DNA from: a virus
Length of the DNA stretch: 20,145 bases
IMG/VR virus record: IMGVR_UViG_3300006916_000536
Coordinates: 1 to 20,145 of that record
Direction: 5' to 3' (one strand)
Shown here: in pieces, positions 1 through 6,360 of the stretch
Position numbering within the stretch: position 1 is the stretch's first letter
Layout of the letters: the number at the start of each line of letters is the position of its first letter
Made by a program: the position numbers and the translations under genes
Notes under the pieces: generated by a model
The model's database searches: none
The model's input: only the letters and a program-made list of their open reading frames with translations
What the model was told of the DNA's origin: nothing

Positions 1-1
1 C

Positions 2-130
2 CGGATTGAGCGTTTAGGGAACGGTATTTATAGGATTTGTACGCCCGGTGGCGGTATGTGCGTGGATTGCACAAGCCGTCGTCGGGCGCAGTTAATTGAA
101 CGGATCTGGTTTCCCGCTGAGGATCGCTAG
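2..130 (+). CDS. possible C-terminal end of a plus-strand gene (partial)
   Basis: An open frame enters from the left edge and ends at a TAG at 128-130, giving 42 residues. It contains a Cys-rich stretch (CTPGGGMCVDC) followed by an arginine-rich helix-like tail ending WFPAEDR. The CxxC spacing and the mix of residues look protein-like, but 42 open codons can occur by chance. It would be the only plus-strand gene here and would overlap the minus-strand gene at 92-229 by 39 bases, tail to tail. A competing minus-strand frame is also open from about 74 to 1 (TTG start at 72-74, tyrosine- and arginine-rich). I cannot decide between them. No function is recognised. Confidence 0.3.
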   Translation, partial: RIERLGNGIYRICTPGGGMCVDCTSRRRAQLIERIWFPAEDR

Positions 131-229
131 GGCTCGTTTGTAAAAAATCGAGTCGGTTTTGCCCGCACGTTCCAGGGCCTCTTTTACCTTTTTCCAGTTG
201 TCAAAAGTGTGCTTATCCATGAGACTCAT
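92..229 (-). CDS. small hypothetical protein, 45 aa
   Basis: This 45-residue protein begins MSLMDKHTFDNWKK and ends FYKRALAILSGKPDPFN. It is charged and probably helical, with no membrane segment or Cys. Two in-frame ATGs exist, at 227-229 and 218-220. The first is preferred because AGGG lies 8 bases upstream of it, inside the last codons of the HNH gene; the second has only a weak GAG. It follows the HNH gene with a 5-base gap, so the two are probably co-transcribed. The pattern of Lys/Glu helix, then FYKRA, then GKPDP resembles small proteins I associate with cyanophages, but that is memory, not a search. Function unknown. Confidence 0.6.
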   Translation of the reverse strand: MSLMDKHTFDNWKKVKEALERAGKTDSIFYKRALAILSGKPDPFN

Positions 230-235
230 GAGTCT
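222..235. repeat. 14-bp perfect palindrome at a gene start
   Basis: AGACTCATGAGTCT is its own reverse complement. It lies between the HNH stop codon and the body of the 45-residue gene, and contains the preferred ATG of that gene at its centre. Symmetry of this length could be an operator or a nuclease site. As RNA it could only form a hairpin by giving up its central bases. Confidence 0.5.
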
Positions 236-555
236 TACCCTGCTAATCTACTGTCGATCCACTCTTCGATCGCAGTTTCTCTTGCTTCGGTCCAGTATTC
301 GCGACCTCTAAACCATTCGCGCCAAGGGTGGGCTGACTTATGGGAATTGCAACTTAAGCAACATGCGACGATGTTGGATTCGTGGGTCGGACCACCTTTT
401 ACTTTTGGGTGGACGTGATCTAACGTCGCGTTTTTGCCTAGGGGTTCGGCGCAATAGGCGCAGCAGTAGCCCCAGGCCGTCAAAACTTTTTCGCGGAAGC
501 GCACCTTCGCGGCTTTCCGCGTGACGAGTTCGGTCTCGTCAATTTGGTGGTCCAC
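235..555 (-). CDS. HNH endonuclease
   Basis: This is a small HNH nuclease. On the 108-residue reading from 561 the zinc-binding pairs are C34-x2-C37 and C68-x2-C71, with the metal site D48-H49 in LDHVHPKVKGG, then N63 and CLSCNSHK, the usual HNH order. The open frame reaches a GTG at 561, but the GTG at 553-555 is preferred: it has AGGG 5 bases upstream, while the first GTG has no usable spacing. Phage HNH proteins of this size often sit next to terminase genes and help packaging, or act as free-standing homing nucleases. Here the gene is at the end of the late operon after the lysin, separated from it by 70 bases or so, and terminase is not visible. Its precise job is therefore open. The fold call is firm. 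Confidence 0.9.
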   Translation of the reverse strand: MDHQIDETELVTRKAAKVRFREKVLTAWGYCCAYCAEPLGKNATLDHVHPKVKGGPTHESNIVACCLSCNSHKSAHPWREWFRGREYWTEARETAIEEWIDSRLAG

Positions 556-631
556 TACCACCCTGAGCCAAGCAATGCCAAAAGGTTTGACTTGCAGCTA
601 ATTAAATTGTATCGGTATTTACCTTTACTTT

Positions 632-1747
632 TTATTTGGGATCAACTAGGATTGCCCACCCCGTTCCAGGGCCGTCGCATTCCCAGCGGCGCAGCCAATT
701 GCTGCGGCTGTAATGCACGAACTTGCCGCTTTCTTGGGTGTTTGATTCATAGCCGCCCTTCAACATGTTGGCTTTACCGTTTGGGTCGTGGAAAATAAGG
801 GCCTCTGGGGTGTAGCCCACACAGCAGCTCCAGTGGCCGCCGCCTTTGGGATCACCGATTGGTCCGTTATGTAGCCAGCCGACTGCAACGGGGCGGCCTG
901 CATCGATCTCTTTTTCTAAAATCTCAGCCGTTCCATTGGTAATAAACCGGGGCTTTAAGCCGCACTCTCCAAGGGCATCGAGTTGCGCTCCAACGGATGT
1001 TGTATCGCCGAACTCGCTGCGGATAAGGTTATAGGCATCGTCGCTGCTGACTTCGCCGTAAAACTTGGCGATCATTGCGCAGCTACTTGAGAAGCATTCT
1101 CGATAGCCGGTGCCGGATGCGTTGTCCAGCTGGTATTCGTATGGAACGTCCAGAACTTTTTCGCTCGATCCGGTGGTCTCGTTTTCGTCCATTAGGCGGA
1201 TTAGCTTCTCGGCATACTCTGGATCGGTTGCGTATCCTTCACGCACCAGGGCACGGGCGCAGTCTTCGCGGTTGGGTGCGTTGTTGACACCCCAGTAGCT
1301 TTTATAGTTTTTGTACCAGCGTTGGACGAGGTACTCGACGCAAGCGGTGATGCTTGGGAAGTCGATGAAGCTATCCGTAATCTCGATCCAGGTGCCGTCG
1401 ATGTATTCGGAGGTGGAAGTCTCCGTTCCATCGCCCTTAAGGCCGAAGAAGTTGTTTTTGCCTGAAGTGTGGCGGCCCCAACCGGATTCCAGTGCCCATT
1501 GAGCAGCTACGCATTCCGGGTACTTTGCACCGGCTTGTTTTGCTGCTGCTTTGATGCCGTCCCAGCTGTTTTCACCCTTTGGGTCAACGGCGGATTTCCA
1601 TGTTGCGTACCAGGGCTGGTCGCGGTCGAAAGCGGTTGGGTTGGATTTGAGGATGAGCTGCTCGAGTTCAATCAGCGCAGCGTTTTGGTGCGGTAACGCT
1701 TGGTAATAGCGGAACAGATCACTCAGGCGGATCGGTTTTTGCGTCAT
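632..1747 (-). CDS. two-domain endolysin: GH73-type glucosaminidase plus C39-like peptidase
   Basis: This 371-residue peptidoglycan hydrolase has three parts. Residues 1-60 form a short helical N-terminus. Residues about 62-185 match the glucosaminidase (GH73) family: AAQWALESGWG with the catalytic Glu at 87, then NNFFGLKG. Residues about 198-371 look like a C39-type papain-fold peptidase: C218 in ECFSSSCAMIAKFYG matches the CGPxSxxM motif, H305 lies in GGHWSCCVGY and D321 in FHDPNG. It would cut both the glycan strand and peptide bonds of the cell wall at the end of infection. There is no signal peptide, so it would need the holin-like proteins encoded just upstream. Its ATG lies 29 bases inside the preceding frame, suggesting translational coupling. 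GGAG lies close (2 bases) to the ATG. Confidence 0.88.
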   Translation of the reverse strand: MTQKPIRLSDLFRYYQALPHQNAALIELEQLILKSNPTAFDRDQPWYATWKSAVDPKGENSWDGIKAAAKQAGAKYPECVAAQWALESGWGRHTSGKNNFFGLKGDGTETSTSEYIDGTWIEITDSFIDFPSITACVEYLVQRWYKNYKSYWGVNNAPNREDCARALVREGYATDPEYAEKLIRLMDENETTGSSEKVLDVPYEYQLDNASGTGYRECFSSSCAMIAKFYGEVSSDDAYNLIRSEFGDTTSVGAQLDALGECGLKPRFITNGTAEILEKEIDAGRPVAVGWLHNGPIGDPKGGGHWSCCVGYTPEALIFHDPNGKANMLKGGYESNTQESGKFVHYSRSNWLRRWECDGPGTGWAILVDPK

Positions 1748-1967
1748 CGCTCCAGGGAGAATGGATGCTCATTTTCCACCCGTCCTCTTTGTAGACGGGT
1801 GTGGGTGGTTCGTCGGGGGCTGTTGCACGCCAAATTTCAATGGCGGTGTCCAGACGGTGCTTCAAGGTTGCGTGGAATTTACGCTTTGCAATCGCGCGTT
1901 CCACGGCAGACCATGCGGAGCGGGTGCTAAATCTTACGATCCAGCGGCCATCCGGCGGGGTCAGTTC
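1719..1967 (-). CDS. 82-residue soluble domain, reached by a predicted -1 frameshift from the upstream membrane protein
   Basis: After the slippery site the -1 frame reads ELTPPDGRWIVRFS and continues to WRATAPDEPPTPVYKEDGW and HSPWSDDAKTDPPE. The protein is soluble, rich in Arg, Trp and Pro, with no membrane segment. In this frame there is no ATG, GTG or TTG between the upstream in-frame stop and the protein-like N-terminal part. The first usable start is a GTG at 1902-1904, which has no ribosome site and would cut away about 21 residues that look genuine. The simplest reading is a fusion of 130 residues starting at 2110. Alternatives are a CTG start at 1962-1964, or one missing or extra A in the A6 run. 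The stop overlaps the endolysin start by 29 bases. Function unknown. Confidence 0.65.
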   Translation of the reverse strand, partial: ELTPPDGRWIVRFSTRSAWSAVERAIAKRKFHATLKHRLDTAIEIWRATAPDEPPTPVYKEDGWKMSIHSPWSDDAKTDPPE

Positions 1968-2110
1968 TTTTTTGGCTTGATGGAGCGGAGTGCGGTGAAG
2001 ATCAGTTGGATTACGGAGTTATCTTTGAGTTTGCTCATTCCGATGAGTTCAGATGCTGCTGCCAGAACAACCCAGAATGCTGGGTGGGCAATGATTTCTT
2101 CGAGGTGCAT
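1961..2110 (-). CDS. small membrane protein, 49 aa (holin-like candidate)
   Basis: The protein begins MHLEEIIAHPAFWVVLAAAS and ends RSIKPKKN. Residues about 10-25 form one hydrophobic segment, followed by a short polar turn, a second partly hydrophobic helix (VIQLIFTALR) and a basic tail. The ATG at 2108-2110 has AAGGG 9 bases upstream. It lies in a run of three small membrane proteins directly before the endolysin, which is where holins and their partners are found. Small size, one or two membrane helices and a basic tail suit a holin or antiholin, but I know no motif that proves it. The last three codons carry the slippery site that would replace the final Asn with an 82-residue extension. 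Confidence 0.75.
   Translation of the reverse strand: MHLEEIIAHPAFWVVLAAASELIGMSKLKDNSVIQLIFTALRSIKPKKN
1967..1973 (-). promoter_or_regulatory. predicted -1 ribosomal frameshift site A AAA AAG
   Basis: On the minus strand the heptamer AAAAAAG is phased A_AAA_AAG relative to the 49-residue gene (codons CCA AAA AAG AAC TGA). This is the same heptamer that drives -1 frameshifting in bacterial dnaX. The zero-frame stop follows after one codon, and the -1 frame then stays open for 82 codons. Downstream sequence is GC-rich (around 1945-1960), but I see only short candidate stems and no clear Shine-Dalgarno-like stimulator upstream. Confidence 0.55.
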
Positions 2111-2135
2111 GGTAGTGAACCCTTGTGCTTCAATA

Positions 2136-2381
2136 CTAGCTATCGCGGTTCTCGAGAATTGTCAGGCGGTGATCGTGGCTGCTCAGTTTGCTATAAATCT
2201 CCTTGCGGTCGGATTTCATGTCTTGGTGTAGTTCCTCTAGCTTTCCGGCGATGCTTTCCACCGCCATTGTTAGGCGGATTACGGCGTCTCGCGATTCGCT
2301 GGTACGGCGGCTGAAGCCAGATGCGGACGCACCAGCAACACCGATGCAGGCTCCTATAGCTGCGGCGGCAATTTCAATCAC
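2136..2381 (-). CDS. small membrane-anchored protein, 81 aa (lysis-region)
   Basis: Residues 1-20 (MIEIAAAAIGACIGVAGASA) are a hydrophobic, small-residue membrane segment. The rest is a charged helix with heptad-like spacing (VESIAGKLEELHQDMK, then KLSSHDHRLTILENR), probably a coiled coil lying outside the membrane. This N-terminal anchor plus coiled-coil stalk is common among small phage lysis-region proteins of holin or spanin-like type. The start codon is GTG at 2379-2381. It is flanked by membrane proteins at 2406-2684 and 1961-2110, with gaps of 24 and 25 bases. No lipobox or second membrane segment is seen, so I cannot call it a holin with confidence. Confidence 0.75.
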   Translation of the reverse strand: MIEIAAAAIGACIGVAGASASGFSRRTSESRDAVIRLTMAVESIAGKLEELHQDMKSDRKEIYSKLSSHDHRLTILENRDS

Positions 2382-2405
2382 AGCTATAGAACATCTGTTT
2401 TTATT

Positions 2406-2684
2406 TTATCGGCACTGCTGCCGTTGGCGTAACCGCTCAACCTCAGCTTGCAATACATGGATAGCGCTATCTTGCTTTACGTCATCAGGTAATGCGCCCA
2501 TCTCGCCGCGAGGCCATTTGATGCGAAACTCAGTGTTCTGATCGACGTTCATGTGCATTTTGGTGATTTCATGCTCCAAGTGATAAATCTTGGAGTGAAT
2601 CCCGGATGCCCACCAAACAGCAATACCAGCCTGAACAGCAAGCGCAAGGATGCCTCCTATTAACTCAATGTTGATTCTGTCCAT
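2406..2684 (-). CDS. small membrane-anchored coiled-coil protein, 92 aa (lysis-region)
   Basis: One membrane segment (about residues 8-27, LIGGILALAVQAGIAVWWAS) is followed by a helix rich in His, Lys and Glu (KIYHLEHEITKMHMNVDQN), a short Pro-containing linker and a final coiled-coil helix (VLQAEVERLRQRQQ). The ATG at 2682-2684 is preceded by AAGG. Architecture resembles the next gene at 2136-2381, although the sequences are not obviously related; the two could form a hetero-complex. Placed in the lysis region by position only. Alternatives are a holin, a holin inhibitor or a spanin-like protein. Confidence 0.75.
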   Translation of the reverse strand: MDRINIELIGGILALAVQAGIAVWWASGIHSKIYHLEHEITKMHMNVDQNTEFRIKWPRGEMGALPDDVKQDSAIHVLQAEVERLRQRQQCR

Positions 2685-2708
2685 CCAGCCTTCACAGCTA
2701 GAAATACT

Positions 2709-2837
2709 TTATCGGCCTTGACCACGAGGAAGTTTGCGGCTCCCCCGTGGGCGGCTGTGTTGACCGTTGCCTTGACGGGTTTTCTTAGGCTTTCCTTGAA
2801 TAAAGGTCAGCCCATTTAAGCTTTTAGGCTTTGCCAT
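2709..2837 (-). CDS. small basic protein, 42 aa
   Basis: The gene runs from ATG at 2835-2837 to TAA at 2709-2711. The product starts MAKPKSLNGLTFIQGKPKK and ends KLPRGQGR. It has about 13 Lys or Arg residues, almost no acidic ones and many Gly and Pro, so it is probably unstructured and may bind nucleic acid. Small proteins of this kind (KPKKTRQGNG, RGQGR) recur in cyanophage late regions as far as I remember, with no known role. It overlaps a possible 18-codon minigene upstream (2824-2880) by 14 bases. The gene is too short for most gene finders but fills an otherwise empty gap exactly. Confidence 0.7.
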   Translation of the reverse strand: MAKPKSLNGLTFIQGKPKKTRQGNGQHSRPRGSRKLPRGQGR

Positions 2838-2880
2838 CAGTCGTTACGCGAGCTGGATAAGTGCGGGATTTAGTTGCCAT
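2824..2880 (-). CDS. possible 18-codon minigene
   Basis: The ATG at 2878-2880 overlaps the stop of the preceding gene as TAATG. The frame encodes MATKSRTYPARVTTDGKA and ends at TAA 2824-2826, inside the start of the small basic protein gene. The stop/start overlap at one end and the 14-base overlap at the other suggest a coupling peptide that carries ribosomes to the next gene. It may equally be chance, because 18 open codons are weak evidence. Confidence 0.3.
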   Translation of the reverse strand: MATKSRTYPARVTTDGKA

Positions 2881-3362
2881 TAACTAGGTTCTTGAGGCCA
2901 AATAACATTATGCGGAAACCCGTCTTGCGTAGTGATGTCGCGTAAAGCTTGACGATACTCAGCCCATACCTGCGGATACTGAACACCTAAACCATCAATT
3001 GCTGCACGTTCCATCTCATAAACAACACGCCAATCAGTCAGCGACAGCTTTGTATTCCGCTCTTGACGTACTTCAACTGTTCTCGCGGCTGTTCGTTCAG
3101 CAATTTCATCTGCGGAAGCGTTGGTGACTTCCCAAGTCATTACCCATTTGCCGTTTTCAAGCGTAGGGTTGACTTGATTGCAATTTTCTGTTGCGTAGTC
3201 AAACGAAGGCGCCGAACGCTCAACGACTGGAAATACGTTCCAAGCGGCCAATAGGTCAGCACTTGGGTTGCGTGGAAAACTTGTAGACGGGTTGTCTCGT
3301 CTCAAATCGCCGATTGAGTAGGGGAAAATCTCGACGGTTTGATTGGGGGCTAAAACGTACAT
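2880..3362 (-). CDS. tail fibre assembly chaperone-like protein (Phage_tail_APC type)
   Basis: This 160-residue protein ends with the pattern typical of phage tail assembly chaperone proteins of the Phage_tail_APC family: RNTKLSLTDWRVVYEMERA, then WAEYRQALRDITTQDGFP and VIWPQEPS. The first 90 residues are variable and probably contact a partner. In other phages such proteins are encoded straight after fibre genes and help fibre folding or attachment. Here it follows the two fibre-like genes at 3383-5458, which agrees. The stop overlaps the next ATG as TAATG. Confidence 0.75.
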   Translation of the reverse strand: MYVLAPNQTVEIFPYSIGDLRRDNPSTSFPRNPSADLLAAWNVFPVVERSAPSFDYATENCNQVNPTLENGKWVMTWEVTNASADEIAERTAARTVEVRQERNTKLSLTDWRVVYEMERAAIDGLGVQYPQVWAEYRQALRDITTQDGFPHNVIWPQEPS

Positions 3363-3382
3363 GGTTCAGAGAACCAAAAGAG

Positions 3383-4021
3383 CTAGCTTAGTCTAAACCC
3401 GATACCAGTGAAAGAGTTTGCCGCCGCTGATCTTACAACTGTTGCGCTTGCATTGCTCGCGGTTGTGTCATAGAAACCATTTACAGAGAAGAAACTACTA
3501 CTTCGGCCAGGACCAACTTTTGTATAACCGGTTGGAGCAGTTATGGTCGCAGACCAGGCCCTGTCAACAGCTGTAAGTATCGCAACATCACCAAGAGTGG
3601 TGGCCGCTGGTGGTGTGATGGTCAAATTAGCTGTGGTTGTTGTTGCCCAGCTACCCACAGATACAGTGGTTTTATCGGTGCCGTCGTAGATTACAGCAAT
3701 TCCATCGCCCCCGGAAAAAGTTAGCGTTGCACTTTCTGTGCCGTTGCAAACGCGATAATACGTGTTATTCCAATAACCTCCAGTACTAAGTGTTGTGCCA
3801 ATCTGCGTGTAACCCGCTGTTGTCATTGTCGCTGGGTTGTAAACCAACTGAACAACAATGATATTTCCTGCAGCAGGAGTAACTGGTAATGTCATATCGT
3901 GACTTGCACCAATTCCGCCCGGATTAGTAACGGCGCCAGTCGCGTAAACATTACCTTGCGGCAAAGGCGTAGAAACTACACCAGCAGCGCCAAGGGCAAT
4001 ACGTTGGGAAATCGGATCCAT
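3383..4021 (-). CDS. beta-rich tail fibre or receptor-binding-like protein
   Basis: This 212-residue protein is rich in Thr, Ser, Gly and Ala. It starts MDPISQRIALGAAG, then has alternating short beta strands (IIVVQLVYNP, YYRVCNG, SATLTFSGG, ANLTITPPA) and ends FTGIGFRLS. This looks like a beta-sandwich domain such as those at fibre tips. It sits between the tail fibre and a fibre assembly protein, 6 bases after the fibre stop, so a distal fibre or receptor-binding part is likely. No catalytic motif is visible. Its low-complexity composition limits certainty about the family. Confidence 0.6.
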   Translation of the reverse strand: MDPISQRIALGAAGVVSTPLPQGNVYATGAVTNPGGIGASHDMTLPVTPAAGNIIVVQLVYNPATMTTAGYTQIGTTLSTGGYWNNTYYRVCNGTESATLTFSGGDGIAVIYDGTDKTTVSVGSWATTTTANLTITPPAATTLGDVAILTAVDRAWSATITAPTGYTKVGPGRSSSFFSVNGFYDTTASNASATVVRSAAANSFTGIGFRLS

Positions 4022-4027
4022 CAGAAA

Positions 4028-5458
4028 TCAGTTGGTGTAATCAACCAAAGAAGAACCGCGCACAGTTGTTCCGCCGTCAGAAGTGACGAATATAAAAAGA
4101 TGCGTGCGGGCATCTGTCAGTGTTGGCGCGGTCTGGCCTGCATCACCGTTCCAGTAGACAGAGGATGGCCAAGTGATCGCAGTTGACGAGCCTGTCAATG
4201 TTAGTTCAAGAGTGAACGCAAAAGCAGTGCCAGAAGAAGGAATATTACTAAAAGTAATTGTCGAAGACGTGCTGATAGATTTTGTGAAGTAATTTCCACT
4301 TGAACAATCAACATCAAGAGCTGCCATCGCTTCGGCGGTTTGCTCATAAGGACCATCAACACTTAAACCTGCACTTAAAGTTTGCTCCGAGGAAAACGTA
4401 TTAGCTGCATTCGTCTTGGCGACGTTCGCACCATTCGCCGCTGAAGTTAAACGGCCTTGCGCATCGACAGTAATATCTGCTGCCGTATAACTACCGGCGG
4501 TTACAGCGGTGTCATCAAGATCAACGGTAATTGATCCGCTGCTTGTGATCGGACCACCGCTAGAAGTCAGTCCGGTTCCGCCAGTAACGTCAACACTGGT
4601 AACTGTGCCACCAGAACCAGTAGCAGCAATTTCAATTGTTCCGCTGCCGTTAGTAATCGTGACGCCAGAGCCAGCAGTAAGAGTCGCTTTGCTCAGTGTG
4701 TTGCCGGTGCTATTGCCAATCAGCAGCTCACCGTCGGTGTAAGTGCTTTGGCCCGTGCCGCCATACGCCGGATCTACTGCGGTGCCGTTCCAGGTGCCGG
4801 TGGCAATCGTACCAACGCTGGTAAGGCTTGATCCTGTTACGCCACTGCCGAGAGTCGTGGCGTTAAGGACTGAAGTGCCGTTGATATAGATCTCTTTGCC
4901 GGTAGCAAGATCAATATGCTCGCTAAACGTCCAGGCATCAGTCGAATCGACCCAGTTGATCGTTTTATCGGTCGCGCCCTTCAATGTGATGCCGCCGCCG
5001 TCAGCAGTGACATCTGTTGGGGTGCCAACGACACCCATTTCAATGTTTTTATCCTTTACCGCTAGCGTTGTTGTGTCGATAGTCGTTGTTGTGCCTTGGA
5101 CCGTAAGGTCAGCAGTGATAATCAGCGAACCTGTAATGGTTCCACCTGTTGTCTGAAGAGCACTATCTGCCCTGTCGTAAGCGAGCTTGACGCTGTTGGC
5201 GGTCGCAGCAGTTGTAGTGCTAGTTGAATCAGTGGCGTCCGTTAGCTGGACCGTGCCACGGTCTGTGGTTGTTGCGGCTTCAATAATGTCGCCGTCTAAA
5301 GTGCCGCTGCTGATTAGGCCATAGCCGTAACGAACCAGCTCGACTGACGTGATCTTCTTGGTCTCGCTTGCCGAGGTATCGACAACGGCTAATACGTCAT
5401 TGTTGGCGAGGGACGTTCCAGCGAGGCTATTTAGCTGTGAGATCTTAAGATCAGCCAT
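4028..5458 (-). CDS. tail fibre protein
   Basis: This 476-residue fibre protein starts with a small N-terminal domain, probably for attachment (MADLKISQLNSLAGTSLANN). A Thr/Ser/Gly-rich shaft follows, with modules also common in cyanophage fibres: DLTVQGTTTTIDTTTLAVKD and IEMGV (about residues 115-145), PAYGGTGQSTYTDGELLIGN (about 230-250) and GGTVTSVDVTGGTGLTSSGG (about 285-305). The C-terminus (about 375-476) is a beta-rich head containing SSTITFSNIPSSGTAF. The protein would form trimers at the tail tip and recognise the cell surface. GAGG lies 8 bases before the ATG. No chaperone-type self-cleaving domain is seen at the end. Confidence 0.85.
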   Translation of the reverse strand: MADLKISQLNSLAGTSLANNDVLAVVDTSASETKKITSVELVRYGYGLISSGTLDGDIIEAATTTDRGTVQLTDATDSTSTTTAATANSVKLAYDRADSALQTTGGTITGSLIITADLTVQGTTTTIDTTTLAVKDKNIEMGVVGTPTDVTADGGGITLKGATDKTINWVDSTDAWTFSEHIDLATGKEIYINGTSVLNATTLGSGVTGSSLTSVGTIATGTWNGTAVDPAYGGTGQSTYTDGELLIGNSTGNTLSKATLTAGSGVTITNGSGTIEIAATGSGGTVTSVDVTGGTGLTSSGGPITSSGSITVDLDDTAVTAGSYTAADITVDAQGRLTSAANGANVAKTNAANTFSSEQTLSAGLSVDGPYEQTAEAMAALDVDCSSGNYFTKSISTSSTITFSNIPSSGTAFAFTLELTLTGSSTAITWPSSVYWNGDAGQTAPTLTDARTHLFIFVTSDGGTTVRGSSLVDYTN

Positions 5459-5461
5459 GGT

Positions 5462-6358
5462 TTAGCCCTCGTCGTAAAGCAAGCGTCCTGTACCAGATTC
5501 TAGGTCTAGTGCGCTCGTATCTTCTTGGAGCAGCAGATCACCCGCGACGCTGCCGCCTCGGCTATATCGCAGCTTGATCTCACCTGTAGTGACAAATTCA
5601 ATCGTTGACTCGATCGCGTCGGACGGGGAAAACGAAATTCCGACGTTAGTAATCAGGCCCTCAATTAAATAGAACAACTGCGTTTCATCGCTTGGGTCCG
5701 GTCCATCGGTCGTTGATCTGTAATCAGCTCGCTTGATGGTCAGGGCTGCGCTGAAGTTGCTGCCCAGCTTTTGGCGAAGGATTAGCTCATGGATGTACTG
5801 AGATACTTCGGTGTCGCTGCGTTCACCGAAGTCCCAAAAACATGTAAACCGACCTCGACCGGAGATAAGACCGCTGATCTGACTCGAAAACTCTTCTCCC
5901 AGCGCCGTAACGTCAAGAGAAGCACGGCTTGTGCTCAGCTCGTAGGAACTGACATTACCTAGCGTCTTGTACCCAGACTCAGCAACGCGGGCAGAAATCG
6001 GGTAGCTGCTGCCGGGTGTTTGCAGTGGTACGGCGTCGTCAACATTGCTATTAACGGCATCGCCAAAATTGCGGAATAACCGAATGCCGCCGACCGCATC
6101 GACGTTGACGTACCAGGCACCGGCAGGAGCTTGGCCCGGTGGGCTAAAACCGGAGGCGTCGATAAAGTCGAGATCTCCGCCGCCGTCAGTACGGCTGATC
6201 TCTATGTAGTCGCCTGTAATGAAAGTCGTATTTGGGAAATCAAAGCTGAAGCGCTTTTGAGCGACGTTTACGTCAGCTGGGTCGAGAGTTGAAGCGTATG
6301 ACGTTCCACCGGAGCGCTGAAGCGAAACTAGACCTGCATCACCTAGATAAACCGCCAT
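5462..6358 (-). CDS. tail tube-like / tail tip structural protein
   Basis: Of 298 residues, the segment around 135-175 (SSYELSTSRASLDVTALGEE and the following strands) matches the core of the main tail tube protein encoded at 13092-13838 (REWSFEITRSEIDVTTIGQ). Both also carry a similar insert near the N-terminus: GDYIEI, then WYVNVDAVGGIRLF here, against GSYLGF, then YYVLTYDEATGVMTL there. It lies in the tail-tip region between hub and fibre genes, so it may form a tube-fold ring at the tip or a collar to which fibres attach. The C-terminal part (ALDLESGTGRLLYDEG) is acidic. The relationship is by eye and needs a profile comparison. Confidence 0.65.
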   Translation of the reverse strand: MAVYLGDAGLVSLQRSGGTSYASTLDPADVNVAQKRFSFDFPNTTFITGDYIEISRTDGGGDLDFIDASGFSPPGQAPAGAWYVNVDAVGGIRLFRNFGDAVNSNVDDAVPLQTPGSSYPISARVAESGYKTLGNVSSYELSTSRASLDVTALGEEFSSQISGLISGRGRFTCFWDFGERSDTEVSQYIHELILRQKLGSNFSAALTIKRADYRSTTDGPDPSDETQLFYLIEGLITNVGISFSPSDAIESTIEFVTTGEIKLRYSRGGSVAGDLLLQEDTSALDLESGTGRLLYDEG

Positions 6359-6360
6359 GA

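Noticed and set aside
562-631. Promoter for the HNH gene in the gap after the lysin
   Set aside because: A TACAAT hexamer is present on the minus strand, but no -35 hexamer lies at a proper distance, and the region is AT-rich enough for chance.
1761-2231. Plus-strand open frame of 156 codons
   Set aside because: The minus strand here carries the frameshifted gene pair and the next membrane protein, which explain the sequence better; the plus-strand product has no recognisable pattern.
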